Positions 4,058 through 5,528 of a stretch of 5,528 nt of DNA are shown one piece after another; position 1 is the stretch's first letter; the number at the start of each line of letters is the position of its first letter. Under the pieces are notes generated by a model that saw only the letters and a program-made list of their open reading frames with translations, searched no databases and was not told the DNA's origin. This DNA comes from Dehalococcoidia bacterium CG2_30_46_9. GTDB taxonomy: Bacteria; Chloroflexota; Dehalococcoidia; GIF9; AB-539-J10. Both the position numbers and the translations under genes were made by a program. Where the stretch lies: contig MNYE01000068.1 in NCBI GenBank assembly GCA_001873005.1, positions 1-5,528 of the forward strand. The letters are read 5' to 3'.

Positions 4058-4279
4058 CTACCGGGCTATTGTTGCATCTATCTTGTGTCGCAAAGGCTCA
4101 AGTATATCCTTCAGTATCACTGATGCCCGCATAATCTCCACGCCAATTATCTGGCGCTCCTTATTCAACTCCACATTTATATTAGGTTGTATCTCGACAA
4201 ATTCTTCCTCTTCACCCTCCCGCGCTATATATAAAATATCACTTTCCTCGTCGTATATCGATTTAAGAGCTTGTTTCAT
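4058..4279 (-). CDS. DUF2283 family protein (probable antitoxin)
   Basis: From ATG 4279 this gives 73 residues beginning MKQALKSIYDEESDILYIA and later INVELNKERQIIGVEIMRAS. The 'Y-D-x-E-x-D-x-L-Y-I' opening and the 'D/E-x-x-x-x-I-I-G-I/V-E-I-x-x-A-S' close are the DUF2283 signature, a small beta-rich family often encoded beside DUF4258 proteins. I choose ATG 4279 because AAGGTGG lies eight bases ahead and because it forms an ATGA overlap (4276-4279) with the stop of the preceding DUF4258 remnant. A GTG at 4291 would add four residues but would lie inside that site. The gene looks complete while its presumed toxin partner is internally deleted. An antitoxin role is inferred from neighbourhood. 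Confidence 0.8.
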   Translation of the reverse strand: MKQALKSIYDEESDILYIAREGEEEEFVEIQPNINVELNKERQIIGVEIMRASVILKDILEPLRHKIDATIAR

Positions 4280-4428
4280 AACCTTTGCCACCTTACTGCA
4301 ATGAAATGTCCTGTTTCCATATCCCTAAATTTCTCATCTGCATTCTCGAAGACCTGGCTTGGTAGATTAGCAGCGATATGCCTCAATTCCAATCTTATCT
4401 TTAGGTGTTTGGAATAGCGAAATTTCAC
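4276..4428 (-). pseudogene. DUF4258 toxin-like gene, internally deleted in frame
   Basis: From GTG 4428 a 50-residue frame reads VKFRYSKHLKIRLELRHIAA and continues PSQVFENADEKFRDMETGHF, then IAVRWQRL and TGA. The 'Y-S-K-H-x-x-x-R-L-x-L-R-x-I' start and 'D-x-E-T-G-H-x-I-A-V' are typical of the first half of DUF4258 proteins, which usually have about 85-100 residues. The last residues RWQRL resemble the normal extreme C-terminus (GRWRK/RL), so about 40 central codons appear to be missing while the reading frame is kept. The TGA overlaps the DUF2283 start (ATGA), so translational coupling is preserved even though the toxin is not. AAAGGTC lies about 11 bases before the GTG. A natural short variant cannot be excluded. 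Confidence 0.7.
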
Positions 4429-4470
4429 TTGAATTGAAGACCTTTGCTCTAAACGGCAATATTGTATGCT

Positions 4471-4479
4471 ATTATACCA
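4471..4479 (-). promoter_or_regulatory. Extended -10 promoter for the DUF4258-DUF2283 pair
   Basis: On the minus strand, TGGTATAAT (TATAAT at 4471-4476) lies about 42 bp before the GTG at 4428. There is no convincing -35 at 16-18 bp, which fits a TGn-type promoter. The gene-free stretch 4429-4585 otherwise shows nothing coding. Confidence 0.45.
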
Positions 4480-4554
4480 TCGAACTTACAACTGCGTGCC
4501 GAAGCAATCTTGAGAGATTGCCCACCCATCACCATACCTTATTTGGCACGGGAC

Positions 4555-4586
4555 GTGAGATTGCCACGCCTTCGGCTCGCAACGAC
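4555..4586 (+). repeat. 'GCAATGAC'-type interspersed module
   Basis: GTGAGATTGCCACGCC then TTCGGCTCGCAACGAC differs at three of 32 positions from the reverse complement of 237-270. A diverged copy is at 1307-1334. It abuts repeat R6. Confidence 0.65.
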
Positions 4587-4650
4587 AGCAGTAATTGCTG
4601 CTCTCCCCTGTATTGAACTAAGTTGGTATAATTCAGCAAAGCCATTCGGG
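4586..4650 (+). repeat. Interspersed repeat unit R6
   Basis: AGCAGTAATTGCTGCT, then CTCCCCTGTATTGAACTAAG, then TTGGTATAATTCAGC and AAAGCCATTCGG make this the best-formed copy of the unit. It contains the extended -10-like TGGTATAAT. Confidence 0.65.
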
Positions 4651-4662
4651 ACCGAGCGAATG

Positions 4663-4721
4663 TAGTGCGACCCTTTAGGGTCGTGCAGTTACTATTGCAC
4701 GAGGCTAAAGCCTCGCACTAC
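4663..4721. repeat. Inverted pair of 24-bp hairpin repeats with compensatory stem changes
   Basis: The left arm has a CGACCCT-TT-AGGGTCG core at 4668-4683. The right arm, 4698-4721, is an exact copy of the 24-bp unit in opposite orientation (CGAGGCT-AA-AGCCTCG). Outer bases GTAGTGCGA (4663-4671 region) and TCGCACTAC (4713-4721) pair with each other. Compared as the same orientation, the stems differ as CCC/GGG versus GGC/GCC, so pairing is kept despite base changes. Confidence 0.8.
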
Positions 4722-4770
4722 ATTACCACTTTATATCCTTGTGAAATTGGATAATAATGAGTACAAGACC

Positions 4771-4799
4771 TTCACATTGTTGTAATAACTATGTATACT
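4771..4799 (+). promoter_or_regulatory. Sigma70-like promoter without an obvious gene
   Basis: TTCACA (4771-4776), a 17-base spacer and TATACT (4794-4799) match the consensus at 5 of 6 positions each. Only an 11-codon frame (ATG 4800) follows, with no ribosome binding site. It may drive a small RNA, or be left from a lost gene. Confidence 0.4.
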
Positions 4800-5108
4800 A
4801 TGGCCAATAATGCTGAAGGGGGTAAAGCTAAGTAGCAGAGTTTTTGATGGGTTTCACTTATGTCGAAGTAAATTTATCCCAAATTATGCATGAAGCCTCA
4901 GCGCAGTGGCATAGAACTCCCCTGACCTGTGCGATGGCAATTTTTAGCCCATCAGGTCAGTTTTGACCACATTAGCCGGGCGATTTCTAACCCTGTATGC
5001 TACAGCCAAGTCTAGCTAAAACCAACACTTTTAGCAAATGGACACATTTTCCCCCTTGCGAGGTCAATGTCTCAGCTCTTTAATTGCTTAGCTCGCTCTT
5101 CATCTTAG
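4800..5108. other. Gene-free stretch before the transposase end
   Basis: No convincing gene is seen. Bases 4830-4875 resemble a diverged copy of the R5 repeat (GTAGCAG...TTTTTG...GTCGAAGTAA). CTGACCTG (4922-4929) and CAGGTCAG (4953-4960) form an inverted repeat, and GGTCA/TGACC (4955-4959/4964-4968) a smaller one. The downstream end of the insertion sequence should lie in this stretch, but its terminal inverted repeat cannot be recognised without the other end. Confidence 0.4.
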
Positions 5109-5528
5109 CTAGGTGAACACCAATGCCTTGAGCCTTTGCTCTGCCTTCTGGTATTCCTCCTGCCAGGGCCAATTCAGTGGCAGATTCAGTATCCACCTCC
5201 TCCCTCTCCTTATCAGCTTACCAGGAATGTAAAAGAATCGCTCTCGTATCCATTTGGCCATCTTCTTCACTTTCCTCTGCCCCAACACTCCTTCCTTGAA
5301 CCAATTCATCAGGTTATATGCCAGCATGACAAGGAAGAAATGCGCTACATTGGCCCCATAGTAGTGGGATACAGCTACATCCAATCCATATCCCATCATC
5401 CCCTCTTTAATCATGTTCTCGACACAGGCTCTCTGGTTGTAAAAATGCCATATCTCTTCAGGGCTCCACTCCTCAATATTGGTCACTATCACCTGGTAAC
5501 TGTATCCCTTGAGCTCAAAGAGCTTAGG
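5109..5528 (-). CDS. IS1380-like transposase, C-terminal part (cut by window edge)
   Basis: The frame is open to the right edge and gives 139 residues. Visible landmarks are KGYSYQVIVTNIEEWSPEEI, then YNQRACVENMIKEGMMGYGL (Y30, R33, E37 of the fragment), then ANVAHFFLVMLAYNLMNWFK. 'V-T-N', 'Y-N-Q-R-x-x-x-E-N-x-I-K-E' and 'A-N-x-A-x-F-x-x-x-x-L-A-Y-N-L' are the closing signatures of IS1380-family DDE transposases, and E37 is the last catalytic acid. The lysine of the usual Y-(2)-R-(3)-E-(6)-K signature is Met here, though a lysine three residues earlier is present. The tail (RKVKKMAKWIRERFFYIPGK) is basic. The N-terminal catalytic Asp residues lie outside the window, so activity cannot be judged. 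A transposase here fits the rearranged neighbourhood. Confidence 0.85.
   Translation of the reverse strand, partial: PKLFELKGYSYQVIVTNIEEWSPEEIWHFYNQRACVENMIKEGMMGYGLDVAVSHYYGANVAHFFLVMLAYNLMNWFKEGVLGQRKVKKMAKWIRERFFYIPGKLIRRGRRWILNLPLNWPWQEEYQKAEQRLKALVFT

Noticed and set aside
4083..4304. 73-residue plus-strand frame
   Set aside because: It is antisense to the DUF2283 gene, which has a family signature and a coupled upstream partner.
4434..4665. Two overlapping plus-strand frames
   Set aside because: They translate the interspersed repeats (4555-4650), show no family match and have no ribosome binding site.
1345..4721. CRISPR array from the 24-bp repeated hairpins
   Set aside because: The copies are hundreds to thousands of bases apart with no regular spacers and no cas genes.
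4922..4960. CTGACCTG/CAGGTCAG as the IS terminal inverted repeat
   Set aside because: Both arms lie on the same side of the transposase. The true partner end is outside the window, so this cannot be assigned.
4847..4966. 39-residue plus-strand frame beginning MGFTYVEVNL, considered as an aspartic protease-like start
   Set aside because: The resemblance covers about eight residues, no catalytic D-T/S-G follows, and the DNA overlaps a diverged R5 repeat.

Overview
This window comes from a bacterial accessory region. It has AAGGAGG-type ribosome binding sites, TATAAT-type promoters and many short interspersed non-coding repeats. Nothing in it fixes the phylum. The mix of DUF433/DUF5615, DUF4258 and HicBA modules with abundant small hairpin repeats resembles uncultured Chloroflexota-like genomes, but that is a weak guess.

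Almost every recognisable gene belongs to a toxin-antitoxin (TA) type family. From left to right: (1) the tail of a RelB-like antitoxin and a broken relE (1-157, +); (2) an intact DUF433-DUF5615 pair with its own promoter (289-1026, -); (3) an intact DUF104 (AF2212-like) antitoxin followed by a broken mazF/pemK (1476-1924, -); (4) a compact five-cistron plus-strand run from 2254 to 3475, comprising hicB, a broken hicA, a second and nearly complete hicA, a DUF4258-like protein and a small acidic partner; (5) a second, deleted copy of the DUF433-DUF5615 locus (about 3509-3931, -); (6) a broken DUF4258 gene overlapping an intact DUF2283 gene by ATGA (4058-4428, -). The right edge carries the C-terminal part of an IS1380-like transposase (5109-5528, -).

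The most striking feature is a repeated pattern of damage. Four toxin genes (relE, mazF, hicA and a DUF4258 gene) each keep a recognisable N-terminus and a recognisable C-terminus joined directly, with the middle of the gene missing. The adjacent antitoxin reading frame is intact each time, as far as it lies in the window. The first three are also frameshifted at the junction. A conventional ORF search misses all four. The duplicated DUF433-DUF5615 locus has likewise lost internal blocks of about 270 and about 134 nt. The region therefore reads as a TA graveyard, or as an antitoxin-preserving array, in which toxins are disarmed by internal deletion.

The gaps between modules are filled with repeats. 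These are a unit of roughly 50-65 bp seen at least six times and often carrying an extended -10-like TGGTATAAT; a 24-bp hairpin unit (CGAGGCT AA AGCCTCG core) present in three identical copies plus one copy with compensatory stem changes; a repeat ending in 'GCAATGAC'; and a 110-bp multi-hairpin cassette present twice inside the duplicated segment. Several promoter-like sequences are orphaned, with no gene behind them.
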